Below are positions 39,032 through 48,230 of a stretch of 64,000 bases of DNA, piece after piece. Source of the stretch: Mycolicibacterium vulneris (GTDB lineage Bacteria > Actinomycetota > Actinomycetes > Mycobacteriales > Mycobacteriaceae); NCBI RefSeq assembly GCF_002104765.1, contig NZ_NCXM01000012.1, positions 62,001 through 126,000 on the forward strand, written 5' to 3'. Each line of letters starts with the position of its first letter. The stretch's first letter is position 1. A program made the translations under genes and the position numbers. A model generated the notes under the pieces. That model saw only the letters and a list, made by a program, of their open reading frames with translations, was not told the origin of the DNA and did no database searches.

Positions 39032-40159
39032 TTATTGGCCGCTGATCTTGGCGATCTGCGCGTCCGACAGCTTCGCCACCGGGGCGGGCAGCGGCTGGAA
39101 GTGCACCTTGTCCAAGAACGAGGCGTTGTTGCCGTCGGTGACCGTCCAGTGCAGGAACGCCTGCAGGGTCTGGGCGGTGGCGGCGTCCTTCTGGCTGCTG
39201 TTGACGATGGCGTACTCGTAGTTGACGATCGGGTACCCGTCCGCGGCCGGGCCGTTGATCAGCGAGATCGCCTGGTTCGCCGGCGTTGTCGAGGCGAAGC
39301 CGGCGGCCTCGGCCTGGATGCTTTGCGCGTCGGGCATCAGGTACTTACCTGAGGCATTTGCCAGTTGCGCCTCGCCCAGGCCCTTTTGCTGGGCTTGGTC
39401 GAGGAAGCTGATGCCGATGTAGGCCACGCAGCCCGGAGTGTCCGCGCAGCCGGTCACCATCCCGCCATTGCCGTTCTCACCCAGCGCGCCCGGCACCGCC
39501 GGGAAGTCGACAGTGGTGCCGAAACCGGGCGACTTGCCCCAGCCGTCAGGGTTCTGCTTGGACAGGTACTGGGTGAATAGGAAGGTGTCACCGGACCCGT
39601 CGGAGCGGTGCAGCGGAACCACCGGGGTGGCGGGCAGATTCACACCGGGATTCAGCCCGGCGATCTGCGGGTCGTTCCAGGTTTTTATGGAGCCCTGGTA
39701 CATGGCGGCCAGCACCTTGCCGTCGAGCTTGAGGTGTTCCGTGACACCGGGCAGGTTGTAATTGACCTGCTGCGCCGAGATGGCTACGGCGATGTTCATC
39801 AGCCCTTTGTGCGCGGCCATGTCGCCCTCGGACAGGTAGGCGTCGGAAGCGCCGATGTTGACCGCCCCGGCCGCCGCCTGGGAGATCCCCGTACCGGAAC
39901 CGGTTCCCTGAGGTGTGATCGTGACGTTCGAGTACTTTTCGTGGTAGGCCGGACCCCACAGGTTGAACAGCGGATACAGCAGCGTGCTACCGGTCTCCGA
40001 CAATGTCACTGGCGATGGCGCCGGCGTCGTCGCAACCGCGCCCCCGCCGGCTCCCTGACTCGACGAACCGCTCGTCGAGTTCGAGCCACAAGCGGCTGCG
40101 GCCAAAACCAGTGGTGCGGTGGTGGCCACCGCCAACAACCTACTCAAACCAACTTTCAC
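39032..40159 (-). CDS. pstS: Phosphate-binding lipoprotein PstS1-type, copy A
   Basis: The 375-residue periplasmic phosphate-binding protein has lipobox LAAAACGSN (Cys24), so it is lipid-anchored. Phosphate-loop features are [33 protein letters not shown] and [16 protein letters not shown]. The last 77 residues differ from copy B at only one aligned position (Asp/Asn in the INGPAA segment) apart from an extra terminal Gln. Middle parts differ much more, which suggests gene conversion. The GTG start is preceded by AAAGGTGGGAG. It lies directly before pstC and is the binding protein closest to the permeases. Confidence 0.95.
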   Translation of the reverse strand: MKVGLSRLLAVATTAPLVLAAAACGSNSTSGSSSQGAGGGAVATTPAPSPVTLSETGSTLLYPLFNLWGPAYHEKYSNVTITPQGTGSGTGISQAAAGAVNIGASDAYLSEGDMAAHKGLMNIAVAISAQQVNYNLPGVTEHLKLDGKVLAAMYQGSIKTWNDPQIAGLNPGVNLPATPVVPLHRSDGSGDTFLFTQYLSKQNPDGWGKSPGFGTTVDFPAVPGALGENGNGGMVTGCADTPGCVAYIGISFLDQAQQKGLGEAQLANASGKYLMPDAQSIQAEAAGFASTTPANQAISLINGPAADGYPIVNYEYAIVNSSQKDAATAQTLQAFLHWTVTDGNNASFLDKVHFQPLPAPVAKLSDAQIAKISGQ

Positions 40160-40209
40160 GAACTCCCACCTTTCCCTAGCGTTTCTTTTGCGTTACTCAT
40201 CGTTTCTGC

Positions 40210-41334
40210 TCACCCGCTGATCTTGGCGATCTGGGCATCTGACAGCTTCGCCACCGGGGCGGGCAGCGGCTGGAAGTGCACCTTGTCCAGGAACGAGGCG
40301 TTGTTGCCGTCGGTGACCGTCCAGTGCAGGAACGCCTGCAGGGTCTGGGCGGTGGCGGCGTCCTTCTGGCTGCTGTTGACGATGGCGTACTCGTAGTTGA
40401 CGATCGGGTACCCGTTCGCGGCCGGGCCGTTGATCAGCGAGATCGCCTGGTTCGCCGGGACCGTCGAGGCGAAGCCGCCGACCGCGGCCTGAATGCTCTT
40501 CGCGTTGGGTAGCAGGTATCTACCGGAGGCGTTGCCAAGCTTGGCCTCACCGAGCCCGTGCTGGTCGGTCGCGTCGAGCGAGCCGATGCTGGCGTAGGCG
40601 ATACAGCCGGGGTTCGCAGCGCAGCCGGTCACCATGGCGCCGTCGCCGTTCTCGCCCACCGCCCCGGGCACCGGCGGGAAGTCGACGGTGGTGCCGAAAC
40701 CGGGCGACTTGCCCCAGCCGTCGGGGTCCTGCGTGGACAGGTACTGGGTGAATTGGAACGTGCTACCGGACCCGTCGGAGCGGTGCAGCGGAACCACCGG
40801 GGTGGCGGGCAGATTCACACCGGGATTCAGCCCGGCGATCTGCGGGTCGTTCCAGGTTTTGATGGTCCCCTGGTACATGGCGGCCAGCACCTTGCCGTTG
40901 AGTTTCAGGTGCTGATGGACACCGGGCAGGTTGTAATTGACCTGCTGCGCCGAGACGGCCAAGGCGATGTTCATCAGCCCTTTGTGCGCGGCCATGTCGC
41001 CCTCGGACAGGTAGGCGTCGGAGGCGCCGATGTTGACCGCCCCGGCCGCGACCTGGGAGATCCCGGCGCCCGAACCACTGCCCTGGGTGCTGACGGTCAC
41101 GTTCGGGTACTTGGCGTGATAGGCCGGGCCCCAATCACTGAACAGCGGGTACAGCAGCGTGCTGCCGGTTTCCGACAGCTGCATTTTGGACGTCGCCGGC
41201 ACGCTGGCGGCGCTGCCGGGGGTCGACCCGGGATTGTGCGGACCAGCAGAGGTATGTGAACCGCAGGCCACCAGCCACGCGGCCAACGGTGCGGTTGTCA
41301 ACAGAGCCAGCAGCGCGCCCGAACGAGTCTTCAC
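40210..41334 (-). CDS. pstS: Phosphate-binding lipoprotein PstS1-type, copy B
   Basis: The 374-residue paralogue of copy A has lipobox WLVACGSH (Cys24) and the same phosphate-binding elements ([48 protein letters not shown]). The C-terminal segment is nearly identical to copy A at both DNA and protein level. GTG start with a GGAGGAAG site. It sits between pstB and copy A in the operon. Having two nearly alike binding proteins in one operon suggests recent tandem duplication; whether they differ in affinity is unknown. Confidence 0.95.
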   Translation of the reverse strand: MKTRSGALLALLTTAPLAAWLVACGSHTSAGPHNPGSTPGSAASVPATSKMQLSETGSTLLYPLFSDWGPAYHAKYPNVTVSTQGSGSGAGISQVAAGAVNIGASDAYLSEGDMAAHKGLMNIALAVSAQQVNYNLPGVHQHLKLNGKVLAAMYQGTIKTWNDPQIAGLNPGVNLPATPVVPLHRSDGSGSTFQFTQYLSTQDPDGWGKSPGFGTTVDFPPVPGAVGENGDGAMVTGCAANPGCIAYASIGSLDATDQHGLGEAKLGNASGRYLLPNAKSIQAAVGGFASTVPANQAISLINGPAANGYPIVNYEYAIVNSSQKDAATAQTLQAFLHWTVTDGNNASFLDKVHFQPLPAPVAKLSDAQIAKISG

Positions 41335-41378
41335 GTCCTCGCTTCCTCCTGCCTGCCTCTCGGCGAGACCCTGTGCCG

Positions 41379-42242
41379 CTACGAACTGTCGTCGACCCCG
41401 GCATGATGGGTCCGCGCCGCCCCCGAGGAGCCCTCGGCGGGCCGGAATGGCGCGAAGTAGCGGATGGTCTCCTCATGCTTCGGCGACAGGAACAATTGCT
41501 CGGTCGGCCCCTCCTCGACCAGCCTTCCTTCGAAAAAGAAGGCGGTCCGGTCTCCGGTGCGGGCGGCCTGGGCGAGATCGTGGGTCACCATAATCACGGT
41601 CAGCCGATCGGCGAGTGATCGAATGAGTCCCTCGATCTTTTCGGTCGTGGTCGGGTCCAGCGACGATGTGGGCTCGTCGAGCAGCAGCACGTCCGGATCG
41701 ACCGCAAGCGCGCGGGCAAGGCACAACAACTGTTGCTGACCGCCGGAGAGCCGGAACGGGGAATCTCCGAGCCGATCCTTGACGGCGTTCCACAGGCCGA
41801 CCTCGGTGAGCCGGGCCTCGGCGACGTTTTTGAATTCTTTTCGGGGCACCATCTTGTGGGCGCGCACACCCGCCACCACGTTGTCGAGGATGGACATGGG
41901 GAACGGATTGGGGCGCTGGAACAGCATGCCGACACTGCGGCGAAACTCCATCAGGTCGCGGTCGGAGAAGATGCTGCGCCCGTCCATCAAGACCTCACCG
42001 CTGTGGCGGAAGCCGGAGACCTTGTCGTTCATCCGGTTCAGGGTGCGCAGGAACGTCGTCTTACCCGAGCCGGTCGGTCCCAGCAAGGAGGTGACGGAGT
42101 GGACCGGAAAGTCAAGACTTACCTGTTCAAGGACCGTTTTGCGGCCAAATCCCAGGGTCAGGTTCATCGCACGCATCGCCGCGCCATCGGCATCGAAACC
42201 GGGAGCCGGACTTGCGACCCCGAGTCGTTGTTCACCGCCCAT
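41379..42242 (-). CDS. pstB: Phosphate ABC transporter ATPase PstB
   Basis: This 287-residue ABC ATPase powers phosphate import. Walker A is GPTGSGKTT (about residues 55-63), the Q-loop is LFQRPNPFP as in PstB, the signature is RLSGGQQQ, Walker B is VLLLDEPTS and the switch histidine is in VTHDLAQAA. ATG 42242 is used, two codons after the TTG at 42248. A C-terminal extension (EGSSGAARTHHAG) follows the core. It is the only ATPase gene in the island and is first in the pstB-pstS-pstS-pstC-pstA operon. It is divergent from pstS2 copy A, as in M. tuberculosis. Confidence 0.95.
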   Translation of the reverse strand: MGGEQRLGVASPAPGFDADGAAMRAMNLTLGFGRKTVLEQVSLDFPVHSVTSLLGPTGSGKTTFLRTLNRMNDKVSGFRHSGEVLMDGRSIFSDRDLMEFRRSVGMLFQRPNPFPMSILDNVVAGVRAHKMVPRKEFKNVAEARLTEVGLWNAVKDRLGDSPFRLSGGQQQLLCLARALAVDPDVLLLDEPTSSLDPTTTEKIEGLIRSLADRLTVIMVTHDLAQAARTGDRTAFFFEGRLVEEGPTEQLFLSPKHEETIRYFAPFRPAEGSSGAARTHHAGVDDSS

Positions 42243-42448
42243 TAACAACCGATGCTACGTGCTTGCGGGCGGCGAACCGCCGCCGCTCATTCACCTCTCA
42301 GCAATCGTCAAGGGTTTGTATATTCGCAATTGGTTAACTTTCTAATACCCGGGAGTCGCCGACCGGCGTGCTTGCGTCGTGGTCGCGGCTTGGCATCAGT
42401 CGGTGGCGAGGCCCGCGCATTCGCCGTCGTGACGTTCGAAGGAGTCGT
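42243..42448. promoter_or_regulatory. Divergent promoter region pstB / pstS2 copy A
   Basis: About 200 bases between opposite operons must hold both promoters. A hairpin, GGCGG-CGAA-CCGCC, lies at 42268-42281 in the pstB leader. A TCACCTC element lies at 42291-42297, next to the most AT-rich stretch of the region (about 42315-42346). The same TCACCTC heptamer occurs twice in the divergent region of the duplicated unit (46717-47091). SenX3-RegX3 controls pst genes in mycobacteria, but I cannot confirm a RegX3 site. Confidence 0.4.
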
Positions 42449-43549
42449 GTGAGGTTCGCTCGAACTGGCACCGCACTGGCCCTGGTGTCCGTCGCCGCCA
42501 TGGCGCTCACGGCATGTGGCGACAACACGTCGTCGGGGTCAGGCGGCAAGGCACCGGTGGACTGTGGCGGCAAGAAAGTGCTCAAAGACAGCGGCTCGAC
42601 CGCACAGGAAAATGCGATGGAGCAGTTCGTCTACGCCTACGTCCGTGCCTGCCCGGGTTACACGCTGGACTACAACGCCAACGGATCCGGTGCCGGTGTC
42701 ACGCAGTTCGTCAACAACCAGACCGACCTCGCCGGTTCTGACGTCCCGTTGGACCCCACCACCGGTGAGACCGACCGGGCGGCGCAGCGTTGCGGTTCCC
42801 CGGCATGGGACCTGCCCACGGTGTTCGGGCCGATCGCGGTCACGTACCACATCAGCGGGGTGAGCGGGCTGAAGCTGGACGGGCCCACGGTCGCAAAGAT
42901 CTTCAACGGCACCATCACCAAGTGGGATGACCCGGCGGTGAAGGCAATCAACTCGGGCCTCAATCTGCCGTCGACGCCCATCACGGTGATCTTCCGCAGT
43001 GACAAATCCGGTACCACCGCCAACTTCCAGAAGTACCTCGACGGCGCTTCCGACGGCGCCTGGGGCAAGGGCAGCAGCGAGACGTTCAACGGCGGCGTGG
43101 GGCAGGGCGCCAGCGGGAACAACGGCACGTCCGCGCTGCTGCAGAACACCGACGGATCGATCACCTACAACGAGTGGTCGTTCGCGGTGGGCAAGCAGCT
43201 GACCATGGCATCGATCATCACGTCGGCAGGCCCGGACGCGGTGCCCATCACCAAGGACTCCGTCGGGAAGACGATCGCCGGGGCGACGTTCAGTGGGCAG
43301 GGCAACGACCTGGTGCTGAACACCTCGTCGTTCTACAAGCCGACGCAGACAGGCGCCTACCCTATCGTGCTGGCGACCTACGAAATCGTTTGTTCGAAGT
43401 ATCCGGACGCGGCCACGGGTGCGGCGGTGAAAGCGTTCATGCAGGCCGCGATCGGGCCGGGCCAGGACGGTCTGGACCAGTACGGTTCCATCCCGCTGCC
43501 GGGTTCGTTCTCGGCGAAGCTGTCGAGCGCGGTCAATGCGATTTCCTGA
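42449..43549 (+). CDS. pstS2: Phosphate-binding lipoprotein PstS2-type, copy A
   Basis: The 366-residue protein has lipobox ALTACGDN (Cys23) and belongs to the PstS family, but to the PstS2 branch: [39 protein letters not shown] and [19 protein letters not shown] 42449 is chosen because GAAGGAG lies just before it. It pairs with the downstream pknD (21 bases), the arrangement of Rv0932c-Rv0931c, so the binding protein may work with the kinase sensor. It diverges from pstB. Confidence 0.93.
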   Translation: MRFARTGTALALVSVAAMALTACGDNTSSGSGGKAPVDCGGKKVLKDSGSTAQENAMEQFVYAYVRACPGYTLDYNANGSGAGVTQFVNNQTDLAGSDVPLDPTTGETDRAAQRCGSPAWDLPTVFGPIAVTYHISGVSGLKLDGPTVAKIFNGTITKWDDPAVKAINSGLNLPSTPITVIFRSDKSGTTANFQKYLDGASDGAWGKGSSETFNGGVGQGASGNNGTSALLQNTDGSITYNEWSFAVGKQLTMASIITSAGPDAVPITKDSVGKTIAGATFSGQGNDLVLNTSSFYKPTQTGAYPIVLATYEIVCSKYPDAATGAAVKAFMQAAIGPGQDGLDQYGSIPLPGSFSAKLSSAVNAIS

Positions 43550-43570
43550 CAATGCGAAGGAGGCACCAGG

Positions 43571-45568
43571 GTGAGCGATAGCGGGCCTGCCTCGCGGGCC
43601 GGGTCCTGGTTCGGCCCCTACCGGCTGGTGCGACTCCTGCGCCAGGGCGGCATGGGTGAGGTCTACGAAGCCGAGGACGCCCGCAAGCGCCGCATGGTGG
43701 CCCTGAAACTGATCTCACCGGAGTTCACCAGCAACGCGGAGTTCCGCGCCCGGCTACAGCGCGAGGCCGACATCGCCGGGCGGCTGACGGAGCCGCATGT
43801 GGTGCCGATCCACGATTACGGCGAGATCGACGGGCGTTTCTATGTCGAGATGCGCCTCGTCGACGGCGTCGATCTGGGCACGCTGTTACGCAGGGACGGG
43901 CCGTTAGACCCGCCGCGCGCGATCGCCATCATCAGCCAGGTCGCCGCCGCGCTGGACGCGGCACACGCCGTCGGTGTGACGCACCGCGACGTCACACCAG
44001 GGAACATTCTGGTCACCCCCAGCGACTTCGCGTACCTGGCCGATTTCGGCATCGCGCGGGCCGCGACGGATCCGGGGCTGACCCAGGTCGGGACCGCGAT
44101 CGGAACCTATTACTACATGGCCCCGGAACGATTCACCGACGATGATGTCACCCACAGCGTCGACATCTATTCGCTCGCATGTGTTTTGACCGAGTGCCTG
44201 ACCGGCTCGCCGCCATACCGGGCCGAGACCATCGAACGGCTGATCGCCGCGCATCTGACGAAGACAGCCGCACCACCCAGCCAATTGCGCCCCGGCGCGT
44301 GTCCTCCCGCCCTGGATCAGGTGATCGCCAAGGGCATGGCCAAGAATCCCAGGGAACGCTATCGCACCGCAGGCGAATTCGCCGCCGCTGCCCATCACGC
44401 GCTGAACACGTCCGAGCAGCGGAAGGCCAGCACGATTCTGCGCGAGGGGGAACACGCGGCCCTGGGCTCGGGCGCCAACGACCAGCGCCTGACGCGTGAG
44501 TCCGATTCGTTCGCTCCGTTGCCGAGCGCCGAGACCATGGCGGGGCCGCTGCCCTGGGGGGCGAGCGGTGCGAGCAGAAGCGAACGGTCCAGCCATGGAC
44601 CGTCGCTGATTCGCGCCGCCCCAACAACTTCCGGCCGTGTTTATGGACCCGGCCCGGACTTCGAGCATCCCGGCGTGCCGCACGACAACAAACGTAAGCA
44701 GTGGATCATCGTCGGCGCCATCGCCCTCGTCGCGCTGGTCGCTTTCGTCGCGGCGGTCGTCGGCTACCTGTCCACCGAATCCTCGGGACCGAAGCAGGCG
44801 ACCGGTCAAAGTGTTCTGCCCTTCAACGGCATCGACTTCCGCCTCTCCCCGGGCGGCGTAACGCTGGACAGCGCCGGCAACGTCTACGTCACCAGCGAAG
44901 GCATGTACGGCCGGGTGGTGAAGCTGACGGCCGGTTCCAACGCGACGACGGTGCTGCCGTTCAACGGGCTCTACCAGCCGCAGGGCTTGGCCGTCGACGG
45001 CGCGGGCACCGTATACGTCGCCGATTTCAACAACCGGGTGATCAGCATGGCCCCGGGTTCCAACAGTCAGAAGGAGCTGCCGTTCACCGGTCTGAACTAC
45101 CCCGAGGGCGTCGCAGTCGACAGCCAGGGCGCCGTGTATGTTGCCGACCGCGGCAACAGCCGGGTGGTGAAGCTGGCGGCGGGATCCAAGGACCAGACCG
45201 TGCTGCCGTTCAACGGGCTCAAGAACCCGGACGGCGTGGCCGTCGATCCCGCGGGCAACGTCTACGTGGCGGATACCGACAACAACAGGATCGTGAAGCT
45301 TGACGCCGCGTCGAATACACAGTCGGAGTTGCCATTTCACGACCTGTCTGTGCCGTGGGGCATCGCCGTGGACAACAGCGGAACGATCTATGTCACCGAG
45401 CACGACAAGAGCGACGTGGTGAAGTACGCACCGGGCGCGACCACCGGGACCGTCCTGCCGTTCACCGGGCTCAACACCCCGCTGGCGGTGACGGTCGACA
45501 AGGACCAGAACGTCTACGTCGCCGATCGCGGTAACGACCGGGTGGTCAAGCTCGCCGCGGGTCAGTGA
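43571..45568 (+). CDS. pknD: PknD-type receptor Ser/Thr kinase with beta-propeller, copy A (altered active site)
   Basis: The 665-residue protein has an N-terminal Ser/Thr kinase (about residues 13-275), a juxtamembrane linker, one membrane helix (about 378-400), and an extracellular six-bladed NHL beta-propeller (about 407-665) built of repeats like VLPFNGL-P-GVAVD-GNVYVAD. PknD in M. tuberculosis is linked to phosphate and osmotic signalling. Lys46 (ALKLI) and DFG are present, but the first glycine of the nucleotide loop is arginine (LLRQGGMGEVY), and the catalytic loop reads HRDVTPGN (residues 138-145), with Thr142 in place of the usual lysine and Gly144 in place of glutamate. Activity may be reduced or changed. 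GTG start with GAAGGAGG. Confidence 0.93.
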   Translation: MSDSGPASRAGSWFGPYRLVRLLRQGGMGEVYEAEDARKRRMVALKLISPEFTSNAEFRARLQREADIAGRLTEPHVVPIHDYGEIDGRFYVEMRLVDGVDLGTLLRRDGPLDPPRAIAIISQVAAALDAAHAVGVTHRDVTPGNILVTPSDFAYLADFGIARAATDPGLTQVGTAIGTYYYMAPERFTDDDVTHSVDIYSLACVLTECLTGSPPYRAETIERLIAAHLTKTAAPPSQLRPGACPPALDQVIAKGMAKNPRERYRTAGEFAAAAHHALNTSEQRKASTILREGEHAALGSGANDQRLTRESDSFAPLPSAETMAGPLPWGASGASRSERSSHGPSLIRAAPTTSGRVYGPGPDFEHPGVPHDNKRKQWIIVGAIALVALVAFVAAVVGYLSTESSGPKQATGQSVLPFNGIDFRLSPGGVTLDSAGNVYVTSEGMYGRVVKLTAGSNATTVLPFNGLYQPQGLAVDGAGTVYVADFNNRVISMAPGSNSQKELPFTGLNYPEGVAVDSQGAVYVADRGNSRVVKLAAGSKDQTVLPFNGLKNPDGVAVDPAGNVYVADTDNNRIVKLDAASNTQSELPFHDLSVPWGIAVDNSGTIYVTEHDKSDVVKYAPGATTGTVLPFTGLNTPLAVTVDKDQNVYVADRGNDRVVKLAAGQ

Positions 45569-45594
45569 TCCGCGGATCCGGTCACCGCAGGTGC

Positions 45595-46716
45595 CTAGCT
45601 CGAGATCTTGGCGATCTGGGCGTCGGACAGCTTGGCCACCGTGGGCGGCAACGGCTGGAGGTAAAACCGGTCCAAAAACGTCGGGCTGTTACCGTCGGTC
45701 ACCGCCCAATGCAGGAAGGCCTGCATGGTCTGGGCGGTCGCCGGGTCATGCTGGCCGGCGTAGACCACGGCGTACTCGTAGTTGACGATCGGATACCCGT
45801 CGGGTGCGGTCCCGTTGATCAACGAGATCGCTTCGTTCGCCGGCGTCTGCGCGGCGAACCCGGCGGCTTCGGCCGCCACACTGTGGGCGTCGGGAAGCAG
45901 GAAATTGCCCGAGGCGTTGCCCAATTCGGCTTCTCCCAAACCCTTTTGGGTGGCCTGGTCAAGGAAACTGGCACCGATGTACGCCACGCAGCCGGGGGTT
46001 TGGGCGCAGCCCGTCACCATCCCCCCGGCTCCGTTTTCACCCAATGCGCCTGGCACCGCGGGGAAGTCGACAGTGGTGTTGTAGCCGGGCGATTTGCCCC
46101 AACCGTCGGGATCCTGCATGGACAGATACTGGGTGAACACGAATGTGTCGCCCGAGCCGTCGGACCGGCGCAGCGGAACCACCGGGGTGGCAGGAAGATT
46201 CACTCCAGGATTGAGGCTGGCGATCTGCGGATCGTTCCACGCTTTGATGGTGCCCTCATACATGGCTGCCAGCACCTTGCCGTCGAGCTTGAGGTGGCCG
46301 CTCACACCGGGCAGGTTGTAGTTGACCTGCTCCGCCGAGATGGCCAACGCAACGTTCATCAGTCCCTGGTGCATGGACATGTCGCCGTCGGAAAGATAGG
46401 CACCGGAGGCGCCGATGTTGACCGCACGAGCGGCGGCTTGGGATATTCCCGCACCCGATCCGGTGCTGGCCGTGGTGATCGAGACGTTCGGATACTTGGC
46501 GCTGTAAGCCGGAGCCCACACATTCATCAACGGATACAACTCGGTGGCACCCGTTTCGGTCAGCGCCACCTTCGATGTCGCCGGTGTGGACGCCGGACTG
46601 CCGGTGCTTGCACCGGTGCTCGCCGAACTGCCGGTTGAGCCGCAGGCCGCCGCGGCCAGCACCATGGGGACTGCGACGCACAGCGGGGCAAGCAGGGGGC
46701 GGATACGATTCGTCAT
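45595..46716 (-). CDS. pstS: Phosphate-binding lipoprotein PstS1-type, copy C
   Basis: The 373-residue third PstS1-type protein has lipobox LAAAACGST (Cys25) and phosphate-loop features TETGATELYPLM, TGSGAGISQAAARAVNIGASG and [16 protein letters not shown]. It is clearly more diverged than copies A and B are from each other; for example, GSTLLYP is GATELYP. No permease or ATPase gene follows it: its stop faces the pknD copy A stop 26 bases away. It must use the PstC/PstA/PstB channel encoded earlier, or serve only as a sensor. ATG with GAAAGGTGAAG upstream. It diverges from pstS2 copy B. Confidence 0.92.
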   Translation of the reverse strand: MTNRIRPLLAPLCVAVPMVLAAAACGSTGSSASTGASTGSPASTPATSKVALTETGATELYPLMNVWAPAYSAKYPNVSITTASTGSGAGISQAAARAVNIGASGAYLSDGDMSMHQGLMNVALAISAEQVNYNLPGVSGHLKLDGKVLAAMYEGTIKAWNDPQIASLNPGVNLPATPVVPLRRSDGSGDTFVFTQYLSMQDPDGWGKSPGYNTTVDFPAVPGALGENGAGGMVTGCAQTPGCVAYIGASFLDQATQKGLGEAELGNASGNFLLPDAHSVAAEAAGFAAQTPANEAISLINGTAPDGYPIVNYEYAVVYAGQHDPATAQTMQAFLHWAVTDGNSPTFLDRFYLQPLPPTVAKLSDAQIAKISS

Positions 46717-47091
46717 CGGTCTTCACCTTTCGTTTCCCCCCGTTTGTCTTTGCCCCCAATTACTCTGCGCGAGAACGACTTATGAGCCCGCGCCCCGGAA
46801 ATCACGTTGTCGATCTGATCGACCTACCATCAAGCTACGTCGTCGGCGACCGTCAAAAGCCGCGCGCGATCATCTCTAGACGACTTCAAAGGTGACACTC
46901 ATCGTCACCTCATTTTCACAGTCCGGACTCACCTCACGCGCGGATCGCGCCCGATTCTCGTGCCGCCGTGCACCTCTCATCATCCTCAGGCGACCCGCTC
47001 ATGCTGCTCCCATCTTCGAGGTCTTTCATGCATCCCAAGGGGGCTCCCGGGTGGCGGCACGTGTCCGCCGCCCCAGAACAAAGGAGTCTGC
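46717..47091. promoter_or_regulatory. Divergent promoter region pstS1-C / pstS2-B
   Basis: These 375 bases hold no gene that I can support. A perfect inverted repeat GGTGAC-N7-GTCACC lies at 46889-46907, and TCACCTCA occurs directly repeated at 46903-46910 and 46927-46934 (24-base period). The core TCACCTC is also in the divergent region of the first pst unit. These are candidate binding sites for a shared regulator, possibly RegX3 or a PhoB-like protein, which bind direct repeats; this is inference. Confidence 0.4.
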
Positions 47092-48198
47092 GTGAACGTT
47101 CATCGCGCAGGCGCTGTGCTCGTCCTCCTGGCCGCGGGCGCGCTTGCCCTGGGGGGATGCGGTAGTGCCACTCACGCCTCGTCGTCCAACTCCACCGCCG
47201 CGCCGGTGCAGTGCGGCGGCAAGAAGCAACTCAAAGGCAGCGGTGCGACCGCCCAGGAGAACGCGATGGAACAGTTCGTGTTCTCCTACGTCCACGCCTG
47301 CCCGGGTTACACACTGGATTACAACGCGAACGGTTCCGGCGCCGGCGTGACCGACTTCGTCAATGACGTGTCCGACCTGGCGGGGTCCGGCGATCCGCTG
47401 GATCCGTCCAAGGGCCAGGTCGACCGGGCGGCGCAGCGCTGCGGCTCGCCCGCGTGGGATTTGCCGACGGTGTTCGAACCCATCGCCATCACCTATAACC
47501 TCCCCGGAGTAAGCGGGCTGATCCTCGACGCGCCCACGCTGGCAAGGATTTTCAACGGCGGCATCAGCAGATGGGACGACCCCGCGATCAAGGCACTCAA
47601 CCCGGGCACCAGCCTGCCGTCAACGTCCATCCATGTCTTCTACCGCAGCGACCAATCCGGTGACACGTCGAACTTCCAGCAATACCTGGTCGCCGCCGCG
47701 GGCAGTGCGTGGGGCAGGGGCGCGGGTCAGACGTTCCTCGGTGGCGTCGGAGACGGCGGTGTCGGGGACAACGGCACGTCGGCTCAGGTGCAAAGCACCG
47801 ACGGGTCGATCACCTACAACGAGTGGTCGTTCGCGGTGGGCCGGCAGTTGACCATGGTCCAGGTCGTCACCTTGGCGGGCCCGGACCCGGTGCAGATCAC
47901 CGTCGACTCGGTCAGCAAGACGATCGCCGGTGCCGCGTTCAAAGGACAGGGCAATGACCTGGTGGTGGACACGTCGTCGTTCTACAAGCCCACCCAGCCC
48001 GGCGCTTATCCCATAGTCGAGCCGACCTACGAGATCGTCTGCTCGAAATATCCGGATTCCGCGACCGGCGCGGCGGTAAAAGCGTTCATGCAGGCCGCAA
48101 TTGGCCCCGGTCAAGTCGATCTGGATCAGTACGGTTCCATTCCCCTTCCCGCCGCGATCCAATCGAAGATTTCGGCGGCGGTGAATGCCATTTCTTGA
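47092..48198 (+). CDS. pstS2: Phosphate-binding lipoprotein PstS2-type, copy B
   Basis: The 368-residue paralogue of pstS2 copy A has lipobox ALGGCGSA (Cys23), and the matching elements [39 protein letters not shown] and [19 protein letters not shown] 47092 has AAAGGAG before it; the longer frame to 46960 would bury the signal peptide. It lies just before the second, frameshifted pknD. The aligned copies keep the same length and order of motifs, consistent with segmental duplication of a pstS2-pknD pair followed by divergence. Confidence 0.92.
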   Translation: MNVHRAGAVLVLLAAGALALGGCGSATHASSSNSTAAPVQCGGKKQLKGSGATAQENAMEQFVFSYVHACPGYTLDYNANGSGAGVTDFVNDVSDLAGSGDPLDPSKGQVDRAAQRCGSPAWDLPTVFEPIAITYNLPGVSGLILDAPTLARIFNGGISRWDDPAIKALNPGTSLPSTSIHVFYRSDQSGDTSNFQQYLVAAAGSAWGRGAGQTFLGGVGDGGVGDNGTSAQVQSTDGSITYNEWSFAVGRQLTMVQVVTLAGPDPVQITVDSVSKTIAGAAFKGQGNDLVVDTSSFYKPTQPGAYPIVEPTYEIVCSKYPDSATGAAVKAFMQAAIGPGQVDLDQYGSIPLPAAIQSKISAAVNAIS

Positions 48199-48230
48199 CG
48201 TGAGGAAGATTGGTGAAAGGAGCGACGACG

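Noticed and set aside
45569..45594. Terminator between pknD copy A and pstS1 copy C
   Set aside because: The 26-base gap has a GATCCGCGGATC palindrome, but it is short and without a T-run, so it could be chance.
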